A stretch of 56,999 bases of DNA from Fusobacterium perfoetens (GCF_021531475.1 NZ_JADYTX010000008.1:1-56999); one strand, 5' to 3'; shown: positions 1 to 9,563, counted from the first letter of the stretch. A program made the numbers and translations. The notes: generated from the letters alone by a model not told the origin.

Positions 1-113
1 CTTTAAAAGAAAAATATAATATAGTACAAATTATTCCTATTAAAATACAACTATTAATTAAAAATTTAGAGAAAGATATTTTATTATCTGTAACTAAAAA
101 TAAATTTTTTATT

Positions 114-932
114 TTAATCATCTCCTAAGTAATTTAAATCAAAAAACCACTTAAAACCAAGTTTATCAAAATTTTCTTTTTCTTTTGATAAATATTTTTC
201 TGTTAATTTATCAAATCCCTTTTCTTTGTTAAATTTATCTATAAATTCATTCATTTTTTCAACTAACTCAATGTCATTTTTTCTAAAGGCAACACCCCAC
301 TTTTCAGGATTTTGAAAAGGAATAAAAATAGCTTTTGTAGTATCTTGATTTTTTTGCCAATTACGATATATAGTAAGTTGATCATATAAAAATACATCGG
401 CTTTTCCTTGAACAACTTCTGTGACGCAAGCACTTTCATCAGTAAAAGAACTTATTTTTGAATTGGTTAAATTATTTTTTGCATAGATAAAACCAGTAGA
501 ACCTGTTTTTACAGCTATAGTGATATTAGGATTATTCAGGTCTTTAGCAGTTTTTATATCTGAACTTTTATTTACTAACATACCAAGTAGGGAATTTGCA
601 TAAGGTTTAGAAAATTCTACTACTTTTTTTCTATCATCAGTAATTGTCATAGAAGATACAATCATATCTATTTTTTTTGTTTGGAGTGAAGGGATAAGAC
701 CGTCCCAAGCTATATTTTCTACTTTTACCTCTTTACCGATAAATTTCCCAAATTCTTTTGCAAAATCAACACTTATTCCAACTGGATTTCCATTAGAATC
801 TTTTGTCTCAAAAGGTGGATACGCAAGTTCCATACCAACGATTAAAATATTATTATTTTCTTTTTGATTGCAACTTATAAAGAAAGCTCCAAAAATCAAA
901 GTTATAAATAAAAAAAATAATTTTCTTCTCAT
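114..932 (-). CDS. Amino-acid-type ABC transporter substrate-binding lipoprotein
   Basis: This is a 272-residue extracytoplasmic solute-binding protein of the SBP_bac_3 family, which delivers polar amino acids or similar solutes to an ABC permease. It starts with a lipoprotein signal: basic MRRK, a hydrophobic core, then FFISC with the lipidated Cys at residue 21. The family core follows, including the YPPFE segment near residue 38, the SMTITDDR segment near residue 95 and a KTGSTG loop in the second lobe. The start is preceded by an AGGAGG site and a good promoter. No permease or ATPase gene lies inside the window, so partners may be beyond the left edge or this may be an orphan receptor. 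The ligand cannot be read from sequence. The remaining left-edge bases 1-113 hold nothing I recognise. Confidence 0.88.
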   Translation of the reverse strand: MRRKLFFLFITLIFGAFFISCNQKENNNILIVGMELAYPPFETKDSNGNPVGISVDFAKEFGKFIGKEVKVENIAWDGLIPSLQTKKIDMIVSSMTITDDRKKVVEFSKPYANSLLGMLVNKSSDIKTAKDLNNPNITIAVKTGSTGFIYAKNNLTNSKISSFTDESACVTEVVQGKADVFLYDQLTIYRNWQKNQDTTKAIFIPFQNPEKWGVAFRKNDIELVEKMNEFIDKFNKEKGFDKLTEKYLSKEKENFDKLGFKWFFDLNYLGDD

Positions 933-982
933 ATTTTTTCCTCCTGTATTACACTGTTGAAATTAAAAAATGTTACAAGAAT

Positions 983-1011
983 ATTTTATCATTTAGAAGT
1001 TAAGTTATCAA
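983..1011 (-). promoter_or_regulatory. Promoter for the binding lipoprotein
   Basis: On the minus strand TTGATA (1006-1011) and TAAAAT (983-988) are separated by 17 bases, about 50 bases upstream of the lipoprotein start. The match to the sigma-70 consensus is by eye. Confidence 0.6.
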
Positions 1012-1109
1012 CAAAATACTTTGAAATAAAATTTTTTCTAAAAAGCAAATAAAAAGTTAAAAATAATAGATAAAAATATTGAAAAATATAAAAAAACTAT
1101 AGGAATAGT

Positions 1110-1138
1110 TTGATTTTTTTGATGAAATATGTTATAAT
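1110..1138 (+). promoter_or_regulatory. Promoter of the rimP-nusA-infB operon
   Basis: TTGATT (1110-1115) and a perfect TATAAT (1133-1138) lie 17 bases apart. The predicted start near 1145 leaves an untranslated leader of roughly 80 bases before rimP, which contains a terminator-like hairpin. Confidence 0.7.
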
Positions 1139-1170
1139 AACGATGAATTAGATTATACTGGCTTGTGGAG

Positions 1171-1197
1171 AGAGTGGGGCGACCCACTCTTTATTTA
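1171..1197 (+). terminator. Terminator-like hairpin in the rimP leader
   Basis: AGAGTGGG (1171-1178) pairs perfectly with CCCACTCT (1183-1190) around a GCGA loop, followed by TTATTTA. It lies between the promoter and rimP. It can therefore act only on this operon, as an attenuator or partial terminator. NusA, encoded downstream, is a termination factor, so feedback is plausible but inferred. Confidence 0.55.
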
Positions 1198-1227
1198 TGG
1201 CTAAAAATGAAAGTGAGGTGACGGCTT

Positions 1228-1704
1228 TTGTCAAAAGAAAATACAAACGAAATAATAGGAAAAATTGAGAAGATAGTTCTACCGGTGTTAAAAGATTTAG
1301 GTTTAGAATTGGTTGATGTTGAATATCTTCAAGAGGGTGGATACTTTTATGTAAGAGTTTACATAGAGTTTTTAGACAAAGAGGTTTCATTAGATGATTG
1401 TGCAAAAGTAAGCACATTAGTTGAAGATGATATTGATAAGATTATTGATGAAAAGTTTTTCTTAGAAATTTCTTCTCCTGGAGTGGAAAGGCCATTAAAG
1501 AAAGAAAAAGATTACATAAGATTTACTGGGAATAAAATAAAAGTTAGTTTAAAACATAAATTAAATGATAACAAAAATTTTGAAGGAATTTTAGAAAAAT
1601 TTGAAAATGAAACTGTAACGTTAGATACAGGAAAAGAAAAATTAGAGATACCATTTAAAGAAATTAGAAAAGCTAATTTAGTTTATGAATTTAAAAATAT
1701 TTAA
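1228..1704 (+). CDS. rimP: Ribosome maturation factor RimP
   Basis: RimP (158 residues) assists 30S subunit maturation in the cytoplasm. The N-terminal domain carries the family's GLELVDVEY segment near residue 27 and the DDCAKVSTLVEDDID region. The motif EISSPGVERPL near residue 83 is the clearest family marker, and a C-terminal SH3-like domain follows. Translation appears to start at TTG 1228, placed just after a GAGGTGA ribosome site. No ATG exists nearby in frame. It is the first gene of the operon and sits 26 bases upstream of nusA, the conserved order in many bacteria. Confidence 0.95.
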   Translation: MSKENTNEIIGKIEKIVLPVLKDLGLELVDVEYLQEGGYFYVRVYIEFLDKEVSLDDCAKVSTLVEDDIDKIIDEKFFLEISSPGVERPLKKEKDYIRFTGNKIKVSLKHKLNDNKNFEGILEKFENETVTLDTGKEKLEIPFKEIRKANLVYEFKNI

Positions 1705-1730
1705 ATTGAGTCTACTTTAGGAGGAAAAAA

Positions 1731-2783
1731 ATGAAAGGAAAAGATGGAAAAATATTTCTTGATGCGTTAACTGCTTTAGAAAAAGAAAAAGGAATAAGCA
1801 AAGAAAGTTTATTAGAAACAGTTGAGCAAGCATTACTTGCTGCTTATAAAAAACACTTCGGAGAAGAAGAAAATGTTGAAGTAGAAATCAACAGAGAAAG
1901 TGGAGAAATAAACGTTTACGAAGTAAAAACAGTAGTAGATGACGTTTATGACGCAGCACTTGAAGTAACACCAGCTGATGCAAAAGAAGCTACTAAGAAA
2001 AATTATAAAATTGGAGATATAGCAAGAATCCCTGTTAACTGTGAAGAGTTCAGAAGAAATGCTATCCAAAATGGAAAACAAATAGTTATTCAAAAAGTAA
2101 GAGAAGCTGAAAGAACAAATATCTATGATAAATTTAAAGCTAGAGAATTTGATATTATGACTGGTATCATCAGAAGAATAGATGAAAAAAGAAGTATCTT
2201 TATCGAATTTGATGGAACAGAAGCTTTCTTACCAACATCAGAACAATCACCAGCAGATGTTTACAGAGTTGGAGATAGAATAAAAGTTTATGTAGCTGAA
2301 GTTGAAAAAACAAATAAATTCCCTAAAGTTGTGATTTCAAGAAAAAATGAAGGATTATTAAAAAAATTATTTGAGTTAGAAATACCAGAAATTGCTGAAG
2401 GGTTAATTGAGATAAAATCAGTGGCTAGAGAAGCTGGTTCAAGAGCTAAAATAGCTGTATATTCTCAAGATAAAAACATAGATACAATCGGAGCTTGTAT
2501 AGGACAAAAAGGTCTAAGAATAAAAAATATAGTTGATGAATTAAACGGAGAAAAAATAGATATCGTTGAGTGGAAAGAATCTATGGAAGAATTTGTATCA
2601 GCAGTTCTTAGCCCAGCAAAAGTAAATAGCGTAGAATTGTTAGAAGATGGAACTACTGCAAGAGTAATAGTTGACCCATCACAACTTTCTTTAGCTATTG
2701 GTAAAAATGGACAAAACGCAAGACTAGCAGCAAAACTTACAGGAATGAGAGTAGACATAAAGGTTGCTGAAAAAAATGACTAA
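1731..2783 (+). CDS. nusA: Transcription termination/antitermination factor NusA
   Basis: NusA (350 residues) binds RNA polymerase and nascent RNA and modulates pausing, termination and antitermination. The order is an N-terminal polymerase-binding domain (about 1-125), an S1 domain (about 135-200) and two KH domains (about 205-345), with IGAC..GQKG and LAIGKNGQNARLA as the KH signatures. There is no C-terminal acidic repeat region, as in Firmicutes-type NusA. The start follows a perfect AGGAGG site. The end overlaps the next gene by eight bases, suggesting coupled translation. Confidence 0.97.
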   Translation: MKGKDGKIFLDALTALEKEKGISKESLLETVEQALLAAYKKHFGEEENVEVEINRESGEINVYEVKTVVDDVYDAALEVTPADAKEATKKNYKIGDIARIPVNCEEFRRNAIQNGKQIVIQKVREAERTNIYDKFKAREFDIMTGIIRRIDEKRSIFIEFDGTEAFLPTSEQSPADVYRVGDRIKVYVAEVEKTNKFPKVVISRKNEGLLKKLFELEIPEIAEGLIEIKSVAREAGSRAKIAVYSQDKNIDTIGACIGQKGLRIKNIVDELNGEKIDIVEWKESMEEFVSAVLSPAKVNSVELLEDGTTARVIVDPSQLSLAIGKNGQNARLAAKLTGMRVDIKVAEKND

Positions 2784-3300
2784 TCACCCAGAAAGAACTT
2801 GCATAATATGTAAATCTAAAAAAATGAAATCAGAACTTTTTAGAATTGCAGAAAAAGATGGAAGCTATATCTTTGATGAAAAACAAGTTGTGCAAACTAG
2901 AGGACAGTATATTTGTAAAGAACATAATTGTATAGAAAGACTTTCTAAGCATAAAAAAATAAAAGTTCCAGTAGAGGAGCTTTTAAAGATGCTTAATTTA
3001 TTAAAAAAAGAGTCCAAAGATTACCTGAACATTTTAAAAGCAATGAAAAATTCAAAAGAACTTGTTTTTGGAATAAATATGATATTAGATGAGATTGATA
3101 AGATACATTTTATAGTGATAGCTAGTGATATAAGTGATAAAAATAATACAAAACTTATAGACAAAGCCAGAGAAAAAAATATTCCTTTTGTTCATTATGG
3201 AAAGAAAGAGCAGTTAGGAGAGATTTTTGGCAAGAATGAAGTAAATGTTATCGCCATAAAAAATAAAAAGGTAGCCCGAGGACTTATTGAGAGATCGTAA
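2776..3300 (+). CDS. Fused RnpM (YlxR) and YlxQ (L7Ae-like) RNA-binding protein
   Basis: The N-terminal half (residues 1-75 from ATG 2776) is a YlxR/DUF448 domain, with RTCIICKSKK and ELFRI near the start. B. subtilis YlxR is now described as the RNase P modulator RnpM. The C-terminal half (about 85-172) looks like the L7Ae/L30e-type fold of YlxQ, with an alternating hydrophobic FIVIASDIS strand and a KNKKVARGL tail. In Firmicutes these are two adjacent genes between nusA and infB; here they are one reading frame with no internal stop. A TTG at 2764 could add four residues, but the purine-rich ribosome site (2759-2763) is spaced properly only for ATG 2776. The fusion is seen; its functional meaning is inferred. 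Confidence 0.85.
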   Translation: MTNHPERTCIICKSKKMKSELFRIAEKDGSYIFDEKQVVQTRGQYICKEHNCIERLSKHKKIKVPVEELLKMLNLLKKESKDYLNILKAMKNSKELVFGINMILDEIDKIHFIVIASDISDKNNTKLIDKAREKNIPFVHYGKKEQLGEIFGKNEVNVIAIKNKKVARGLIERS

Positions 3301-3314
3301 GTAGGGAGGTATAA

Positions 3315-5435
3315 ATGGTAGGAAAAGTAAGAGTACACGAATTAGCTAAAAAATATGAGATGGGAAATAAAGATTTCTTAAGCTTACTTCAAGAATTAGG
3401 GATAGAGGTTTCATCTCATTTAGCAGGACTTACAGAAGAACAAGTTGATAAGATAAAAAACCACTTTGTTAAAGAAGAACCAGAAGATGATGATGAAGAG
3501 GTTGCTGATCATAAGAAAAAGAAAAAATCTAAAAATAAATTAAAAACTAAAAAAAATGACGATTCTGAAGATAAAAAAGAAAAAAATAAGAAAAAGAAAA
3601 AAGGTAGAAGGACAGACTTTGTAGTTAAAAAAGTTGAGTCTGAAGCTGGAAAAGTTATCGAAGAAGACGGAATTAAAATAATAAAAATGAAAGGTGAAAT
3701 GACTTTAGGTGATTTTGCTGAAAAATTAAATGTAAACAGTTCTGAAATCATAAAAAAATTATTTATGAAAGGAAAAATGTTTACTATAAACAGTCCTTTA
3801 GGAATCGAATTAGCTGAAGAGATTGCAGCTGATTATGATGTATTAGTAGAGGAAGAAGTAGAAGAAGAATTAGCATTTGGAGATAAATTTGCTCTTGAAA
3901 TAGAAGATAAAGAATCTGACCTTGAAGAGAGAGCTCCAGTTATAACAATAATGGGACACGTTGACCACGGTAAAACTTCATTACTTGACGCCATAAGAAG
4001 TACACAAGTAGTTGAGGGAGAAGCTGGAGGAATTACACAAAAAATTGGTGCTTATCAAGTAGTAAAAAATGGAAAGAAAATAACTTTTGTTGATACTCCA
4101 GGTCACGAAGCTTTTACAGATATGAGAGCTAGAGGAGCACAAGTAACAGATATAGCTATATTAGTAGTAGCTGCTGATGACGGAGTAATGCCTCAAACAA
4201 TAGAAGCAATATCTCACGCAAAAGCTGCCAATGTACCAATTATAGTTGCTATCAACAAAATTGATAAACCTGAAGCAAACCCAATGAGAGTAAAACAAGA
4301 ACTTATGGAACACGAACTTGTTTCTGTTGAGTGGGGAGGAGACGTAGAGTTTGTTGAAGTATCAGCAAAAGCTAAAATAAATCTAGATGTATTACTAGAA
4401 ACAATTCTACTTACAGCGGAGATCTTAGAATTAAAAGCTAACCCTAAAAAAAGAGGAAAAGCTGTTGTTCTTGAATCAAAACTTGATTCAAAAGTTGGAC
4501 CAGTTGCTGACATTTTAATTCAAGAGGGAAATATCAAAATCGGTGACGTTGTAGTTGCTGGAGAATCTTATGGAAAAGTAAGAGCAATCATCGACGACAA
4601 AGGAAATAAAATAAACAGAGGGGAGATGTCTCAACCAGTTGAGATAATCGGATTCAACAGCGTTCCAGATGCTGGAAATACTGTTTATGTAATTCAAAAT
4701 GAGCAACACGCAAAAAGAATAGTTGAAGAGATGGCAAAAGAAAGAAGACTTGGAGAACAATCTAAGAGAACTATAACTCTTGAGTCATTATCTGAAAGTT
4801 TAGAAAATCAAGAAGTAAGAGAACTTAACTTAGTAGTAAGAGCAGACTCTAAAGGTTCAGCTCAAGCGTTAAAAGATTCATTAATGAAACTTAATAACAA
4901 CGAAGTTGCAGTTAATATTATCCAATCAGCTCCAGGAGCTATCACAGAAAGTGATATTAAACTTGCAGAAGTATCTCAAGCTATCATCATTGGATTTAAC
5001 GTAAGACCTACAACAAAAGCTATAAAAGAAGCTGAAACTTCTGGAATAGAAATCAGAACTTCTTCAATAATTTACGAAATTATAGAAGACGTTGAAAAAG
5101 CTTTAACGGGTATGTTAAAACCAGAATTTAAAGAACAATACTTAGGAAGAATAGAGATAAAACAAATATTCAGAGTGGCAAAAGTTGGAAACGTTGCTGG
5201 TTGTGTTGTTGTTGACGGAAAAGTTAGAAGAGATTCTAATATAAGAATAGTAAGAAATGGTACAATCATATATGAAGGAAAACTTGCATCACTTAAGAGA
5301 TTTAAAGATGACGCAAAAGAGGTTGTAGCAGGACAAGAGTGTGGACTTGGTATTGAAAACTTTAATGATATTAAAGATGGAGATATAGTAGAAGCATTCG
5401 ATATGGTAGAAGTAAAAAGAACTCTATCAAAATAA
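3315..5435 (+). CDS. infB: Translation initiation factor IF-2
   Basis: IF-2 (706 residues) is the GTPase that recruits fMet-tRNA to the 30S subunit and promotes subunit joining. An IF2 N-terminal domain (1-50) is followed by a Lys/Glu/Asp-rich linker (about 55-100) and a second IF2_N domain (about 125-180). The G domain carries GHVDHGKT at 214-221, DTPGHE at 260-265 and NKID at 314-317. The beta-barrel and C-terminal fMet-tRNA-binding domains follow. The linker is short and very lysine-rich, making this a compact IF-2. It starts 14 bases after the RnpM-YlxQ gene with its own GGGAGG site. Confidence 0.97.
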   Translation: MVGKVRVHELAKKYEMGNKDFLSLLQELGIEVSSHLAGLTEEQVDKIKNHFVKEEPEDDDEEVADHKKKKKSKNKLKTKKNDDSEDKKEKNKKKKKGRRTDFVVKKVESEAGKVIEEDGIKIIKMKGEMTLGDFAEKLNVNSSEIIKKLFMKGKMFTINSPLGIELAEEIAADYDVLVEEEVEEELAFGDKFALEIEDKESDLEERAPVITIMGHVDHGKTSLLDAIRSTQVVEGEAGGITQKIGAYQVVKNGKKITFVDTPGHEAFTDMRARGAQVTDIAILVVAADDGVMPQTIEAISHAKAANVPIIVAINKIDKPEANPMRVKQELMEHELVSVEWGGDVEFVEVSAKAKINLDVLLETILLTAEILELKANPKKRGKAVVLESKLDSKVGPVADILIQEGNIKIGDVVVAGESYGKVRAIIDDKGNKINRGEMSQPVEIIGFNSVPDAGNTVYVIQNEQHAKRIVEEMAKERRLGEQSKRTITLESLSESLENQEVRELNLVVRADSKGSAQALKDSLMKLNNNEVAVNIIQSAPGAITESDIKLAEVSQAIIIGFNVRPTTKAIKEAETSGIEIRTSSIIYEIIEDVEKALTGMLKPEFKEQYLGRIEIKQIFRVAKVGNVAGCVVVDGKVRRDSNIRIVRNGTIIYEGKLASLKRFKDDAKEVVAGQECGLGIENFNDIKDGDIVEAFDMVEVKRTLSK

Positions 5436-5465
5436 TAAAAAAACTAGTAAAGGAGGTTAGCTTAA

Positions 5466-5828
5466 ATGAGAAAACAAAGATTAGCTGCCATAGAGAAAGA
5501 AGTAATGAGAGTTATATCTAAAACTTTACTAGAAGATGTAAAGAACCCTAAGGTAAAGGGACTAGTTTCTTTAGTAAAAGTTAGAGTAACTGAAGATTTA
5601 AAATTTGCAGACCTATATTTTACAATCTATTCTGGAGAAAATAATCAAGTGAATAGAGATAGAGTTGAAGAGGGTCTTAATGAGATAAAAGGATTTTTAA
5701 GAAAAAGAATATCTGAGGAGTTATCACTTAGATATGTTCCTGAAGTTAGAGTAAAAATAGATGATTCTATTGAGTATGCTGTAAAAATTTCAAAATTACT
5801 AGATGATCTAAAAAGTCAACAAGAGTAG
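5466..5828 (+). CDS. rbfA: Ribosome-binding factor A
   Basis: RbfA (120 residues) is a single KH-like domain protein that binds the 30S subunit during late 16S maturation. The opening with basic residues (MRKQRLAAIEKEV), the VSLVKVRVTEDLKFADLYFTI strands and the ending around VRVKIDDSIEYAVKISKLL are typical. It follows infB by 30 bases with an AAAGGAGG site, in the conserved operon order. Confidence 0.95.
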   Translation: MRKQRLAAIEKEVMRVISKTLLEDVKNPKVKGLVSLVKVRVTEDLKFADLYFTIYSGENNQVNRDRVEEGLNEIKGFLRKRISEELSLRYVPEVRVKIDDSIEYAVKISKLLDDLKSQQE

Positions 5829-5834
5829 GTTGAT

Positions 5835-7529
5835 GTGAAGATGATATGGAAGGTAAGTGAAGTATCAGATTCTATCATAGAAGAAAAATCAAAGGAATGG
5901 GAAACATCAAAGATTTTGACAAAACTTTTACTGAATAAAAAGATTTTGGAGAAAGAGGAAGTAGAGAAATTTATTAATTCAGATATGTCACTACTAAGAG
6001 ATCCTTTTGATTTTGAAAAAATGGAAGAAGCTGTTGAGAAAATCATAGATAAAAGAAATAAGAAACAAAAAGTATATATCTATGGAGATTATGATGTAGA
6101 TGGAATAAGCGCAGCCTCTTTTCTGGTAAAAGTTTTTAGAGAAATAGGAATAGATACAGGATATTATATTCCTAGTAGAATGGAAGAAACTTATGGTTTT
6201 GATAAAAAATCAGCTGATTATATAAAAAGAAGAAATGGGAGGTTGGCTATAACTGTTGATACAGGAGCCAACTCCATTGAAGATATAAGATATGCAAAAA
6301 GTATTGGGATAGACCTTATAGTCACAGATCATCACAAATCTATCAAAGAAAAATTTGACGAAGAGTATGTGATGATAAACCCCAAACTGAGTGAGAACTA
6401 TAAGTTCAAATATCTTTCTGGTGCTGGAGTGGCTTTGAAACTAGCACAAGCTCTACTAAAAAAACTAGGAAAGTCAGAAGATATATTGTACAAATATCTT
6501 GATATAGTAATGATAGGGACTGTGGCAGATGTAGTACCTATGATTGATGAAAATAGAATAATCATAAGCAACGGATTAAAAGTTTTAAAAGATACAAATG
6601 TAAAAGGTCTTACTTATCTTTTAAAGTATCTTAAGTTTCAAAATAAAAATATCACAACAACAGATGTAAGTTATTTTATATCGCCTCTTATAAATTCATT
6701 GGGAAGAATAGGAGTTTCAAAAGTTGGAGCAGATTTTTTTATTGAAGATGATGAATTTAAGATATATAATATAATCGAAGAAATGAAAAAGATGAATAAG
6801 ATAAGAAGAAAGCTTGAGAAAAAAATATATGATGAGGCTTTGGAGTTTTTAGAAAAAAGAGATAAAACAAAGGAGCTTGAATATATTTTCCTATCTTCAA
6901 AAGAGTGGCACCCTGGTGTAATTGGAGTAGTTTCTTCAAGACTTTCTATAAAATATGAAGTTCCTGTTGTGTTAGTTGCTACTAGTAAAGGGGTAGGAAA
7001 AGCCTCTTGTAGAAGTGTAGCAGGGATAAATATTTTTAATATTTTTACAAAGATAAAGGATAGATTAATAAGATATGGAGGTCACGATTTAGCAGCTGGA
7101 TTTATAGCAAAAGCTGATGAACTTCATAATATAGAGAGATTATTTTCGGAAGAAGTAAAGAAAATAGACAAAGAAAAAGAGGATAAAATAATAAACGTAG
7201 ATATGGAACTTCCAATCACTTCAATAGATGAGGAACTTATAAATGATATGAAAAGTTTATCCCCTTATGGTTTAGAAAATTTACAACCTTTATTTGTTGA
7301 TAAAGATATAAAAATCAAATGGATAGAAAAATTTGGTGTAGAGGATAGACACTTTAACGGAATGTTAGAAAAAGATGGAAAGGATTTTTCATTTATAGCA
7401 TTTAATCTATCAAATGAGATAAAGAAAATAGATTTAGATAAAAAAGTAGATATAGTTTATTATCCTGAAAAGATAAATATCAAAGGTAGAGATAGATATA
7501 ATATCAGAATAAAAAGTATTAAGCAGTAA
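5835..7529 (+). CDS. recJ: Single-stranded-DNA-specific exonuclease RecJ
   Basis: RecJ (564 residues) is a 5'-3' single-strand DNA exonuclease of the DHH phosphoesterase family, used in recombination and mismatch repair. YGDYDVDG lies at 83-90 and the DHH triad at 165-167. A GAGVALKLAQ region and the DHHA1 segment RYGGHDLAAGF come next, then an OB-like C-terminal domain. The length matches the family. The start is either GTG 5835 or ATG 5841, two codons later; spacing from the weak AGGTTG site slightly favours the ATG. It begins within seven bases of the rbfA stop and is probably the last gene of the rimP operon. Confidence 0.95.
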   Translation: MKMIWKVSEVSDSIIEEKSKEWETSKILTKLLLNKKILEKEEVEKFINSDMSLLRDPFDFEKMEEAVEKIIDKRNKKQKVYIYGDYDVDGISAASFLVKVFREIGIDTGYYIPSRMEETYGFDKKSADYIKRRNGRLAITVDTGANSIEDIRYAKSIGIDLIVTDHHKSIKEKFDEEYVMINPKLSENYKFKYLSGAGVALKLAQALLKKLGKSEDILYKYLDIVMIGTVADVVPMIDENRIIISNGLKVLKDTNVKGLTYLLKYLKFQNKNITTTDVSYFISPLINSLGRIGVSKVGADFFIEDDEFKIYNIIEEMKKMNKIRRKLEKKIYDEALEFLEKRDKTKELEYIFLSSKEWHPGVIGVVSSRLSIKYEVPVVLVATSKGVGKASCRSVAGINIFNIFTKIKDRLIRYGGHDLAAGFIAKADELHNIERLFSEEVKKIDKEKEDKIINVDMELPITSIDEELINDMKSLSPYGLENLQPLFVDKDIKIKWIEKFGVEDRHFNGMLEKDGKDFSFIAFNLSNEIKKIDLDKKVDIVYYPEKINIKGRDRYNIRIKSIKQ

Positions 7530-7597
7530 AACTCAAAATTTTTTTGAGAGAAAAATATAAAAATAAATTTTTCATATAAAATAATTAAGGAGGAAAA

Positions 7598-8884
7598 ATG
7601 AAACACGAAATCAAAAAACTTGAAAAATCAGCTTTAGAAGTTACTATGACTTTAACTAAAGAAGAGTACAACCCTATCGAAAGAGCAGTATTAGCAAAAG
7701 CTCAAAAAGAGGTAGAATTACCAGGATTCAGAAAAGGACACGCTCCAGTAGAGCAAATAAAAGCTAAATATGCTAAAGAAACAGAAGATGAAATCTGTGA
7801 TGAAATCATAAAAAAATATTTTGGTGATGTTATAAAAGCAGAAAACCTAAGACCAGTTAGCCCATTATACAATGGAAAATTAGTTGAAGGAGAAGAAACT
7901 ACTTTAACAGTTCACGTTGATATCTTCCCTGAATTTGAATTAGGACAATACAAAGGATTAGAAGCTGAAAAAGTTGAATTCCAAATGAACGATGAAAAAT
8001 TAGAAGAAGAAATCCAAACTATCTTAAAAAGAAAATCTACTTTAACTGACTGTGAAGAAGGACATAAAGCAGAAATGGGAGATACAGTAGAATTAGCATT
8101 TGAAGGATTCATCGACGGTGTTCCATTTGAAGGTGGAAAAGCTGACACTCATATGTTACAATTAGGAAGCCACTCTTTCATCGATACTTTTGAAGATCAA
8201 TTAGTAGGATATGTAGCAGGACAAGAAGGAGAAGTAAACGTTACTTTCCCTGAACAATACCATTCTCAAGAATTAGCTGGAAAACCTGCTGTATTCAAAG
8301 TAAAAGTAAAAGCTATCAAATATGATAAAACTCCAGAATTAAACGACGAATTTGCAAAAACTTTAGGATTTGAAAACGTAGAAGATATGAGAGTAAAAAC
8401 TAGAGAAACTGTTGAAGCTAGAGAAACTGAAAGAGCTAGAAATCAATACAGAGGAGAATTACTTAAAAAAGTAGTTGAAGGAACTGAAATCGAAGTACCT
8501 AGATCTTTAGTTTACAGAGAAGTTGAAGGAAGATTAGCAGAACTTGAACAACAATTAATGGCTCAAGGAATGGATTTAAAATCTTACTTAGCTATGACAG
8601 GAATGACTCAAGAAGCTATATTTAATCAATTAGCACCAATGAGCGAAAGCAAAGTTAAAATGGATATAATCCTAGACAAAATAGCTGAAATCGAAAAAAT
8701 TGAAGCTAGCGAAGAAGAATTTACAGCTAAAATGGAAGAAATCGCTAAAATGTATGGAATGACAGCTGAAGCATTAAAAGAAGAATTAGTAAAAAATAAA
8801 AACTTTGAAAACTTTGAAATCAACGTTAAAAACGAAATAATCTTAAATAAAGCTATAGATTTCATCGTTGCTAACGCAAAATAA
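7598..8884 (+). CDS. tig: Trigger factor
   Basis: Trigger factor (428 residues) is the ribosome-associated chaperone and prolyl isomerase that meets nascent chains. The ribosome-docking signature GFRKG is at 43-47. A central FKBP-type domain (about 150-235) includes [20 protein letters not shown], and a long helical C-terminal chaperone domain follows. Codon usage is regular and the ribosome site is a perfect AGGAGG, consistent with high expression. It heads a run ending in proteases, the common tig-clpP-clpX-lon order. Confidence 0.97.
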   Translation: MKHEIKKLEKSALEVTMTLTKEEYNPIERAVLAKAQKEVELPGFRKGHAPVEQIKAKYAKETEDEICDEIIKKYFGDVIKAENLRPVSPLYNGKLVEGEETTLTVHVDIFPEFELGQYKGLEAEKVEFQMNDEKLEEEIQTILKRKSTLTDCEEGHKAEMGDTVELAFEGFIDGVPFEGGKADTHMLQLGSHSFIDTFEDQLVGYVAGQEGEVNVTFPEQYHSQELAGKPAVFKVKVKAIKYDKTPELNDEFAKTLGFENVEDMRVKTRETVEARETERARNQYRGELLKKVVEGTEIEVPRSLVYREVEGRLAELEQQLMAQGMDLKSYLAMTGMTQEAIFNQLAPMSESKVKMDIILDKIAEIEKIEASEEEFTAKMEEIAKMYGMTAEALKEELVKNKNFENFEINVKNEIILNKAIDFIVANAK

Positions 8885-8892
8885 TTTTTTTA

Positions 8893-8947
8893 GGACATTG
8901 GACTTCCTCCAATGTCCCTTTAAGTGGAATCTGTTAAAAAATAACAG
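8893..8947 (+). terminator. Paired hairpins between tig and clpP
   Basis: GGACATTGGA (8893-8902) pairs perfectly with TCCAATGTCC (8908-8917), followed only by CTTTAA, a poor U tract. A second small hairpin pairs CTGTTA (8931-8936) with TAACAG (8942-8947). The first could be a weak terminator setting clpP below tig, or an RNA-processing or stability element. I see no convincing clpP promoter in the gap. Confidence 0.4.
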
Positions 8948-8981
8948 GTTCTTCCTAAAGCTAAAAAGGAGGTTAAAAAAG

Positions 8982-9563
8982 ATGTATAATCCAATAGTTA
9001 TAGAGAATACAAGTTATGGAGAAAGATCCTATGATATATATTCAAGACTTCTTAAAGATAGAATAATATTTTTAGGTACAGAGATAAATGATAATGTAGC
9101 CAACGCAATAGTAGCTCAACTTTTATTTTTGGAAGCTGAAGACCCTGAAAAAGATATCACTATGTATATAAATAGTCCTGGAGGAGTAGTTACTTCTGGA
9201 ATGGCTATCTACGATACTATGAACTATATAAAACCAGATGTGCAAACTGTTTGTATAGGTCAAGCTGCTAGTATGGGAGCATTTTTACTTTCAGCAGGAG
9301 CTAAAGGAAAAAGATTTGCCCTACCAAATTCAAGAGTGATGATTCATCAACCTTTAGGTGGAGCTCAAGGACAAGCAACAGATATTGAGATACAAGCTAA
9401 AGAGATATTAAAAATAAAAGATAAATTAAGTGAAATATTGGCTCAAAATTGTGGAAAAACAAAAGAAGAAGTATTGAGAGATACTGAAAGAGATAATTTT
9501 ATGACAGCTCAAGAGGCTTTAGATTATGGAATTATCGACAAAGTTTTTGTTAAAAGAGATTAG
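8982..9563 (+). CDS. clpP: ATP-dependent Clp protease proteolytic subunit
   Basis: ClpP (193 residues) forms the tetradecameric serine protease chamber fed by ClpX. The catalytic triad is visible as Ser97 in GQAASMGAF, His122 in RVMIHQP and Asp171 in ERDNFM, the same spacing as in E. coli. The frame is open upstream to 8868, but ATG 8982 is preceded by AAAGGAGG at 8965-8972 and gives the normal N terminus MYNPIVIE. It lies 14 bases upstream of clpX. Confidence 0.97.
   Translation: MYNPIVIENTSYGERSYDIYSRLLKDRIIFLGTEINDNVANAIVAQLLFLEAEDPEKDITMYINSPGGVVTSGMAIYDTMNYIKPDVQTVCIGQAASMGAFLLSAGAKGKRFALPNSRVMIHQPLGGAQGQATDIEIQAKEILKIKDKLSEILAQNCGKTKEEVLRDTERDNFMTAQEALDYGIIDKVFVKRD

Noticed and set aside
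7530-7552. CTCAAAA/TTTTGAG hairpin after recJ as a terminator
   Set aside because: The stem is short and AT-rich and is followed by AGAAAAA rather than a U tract.
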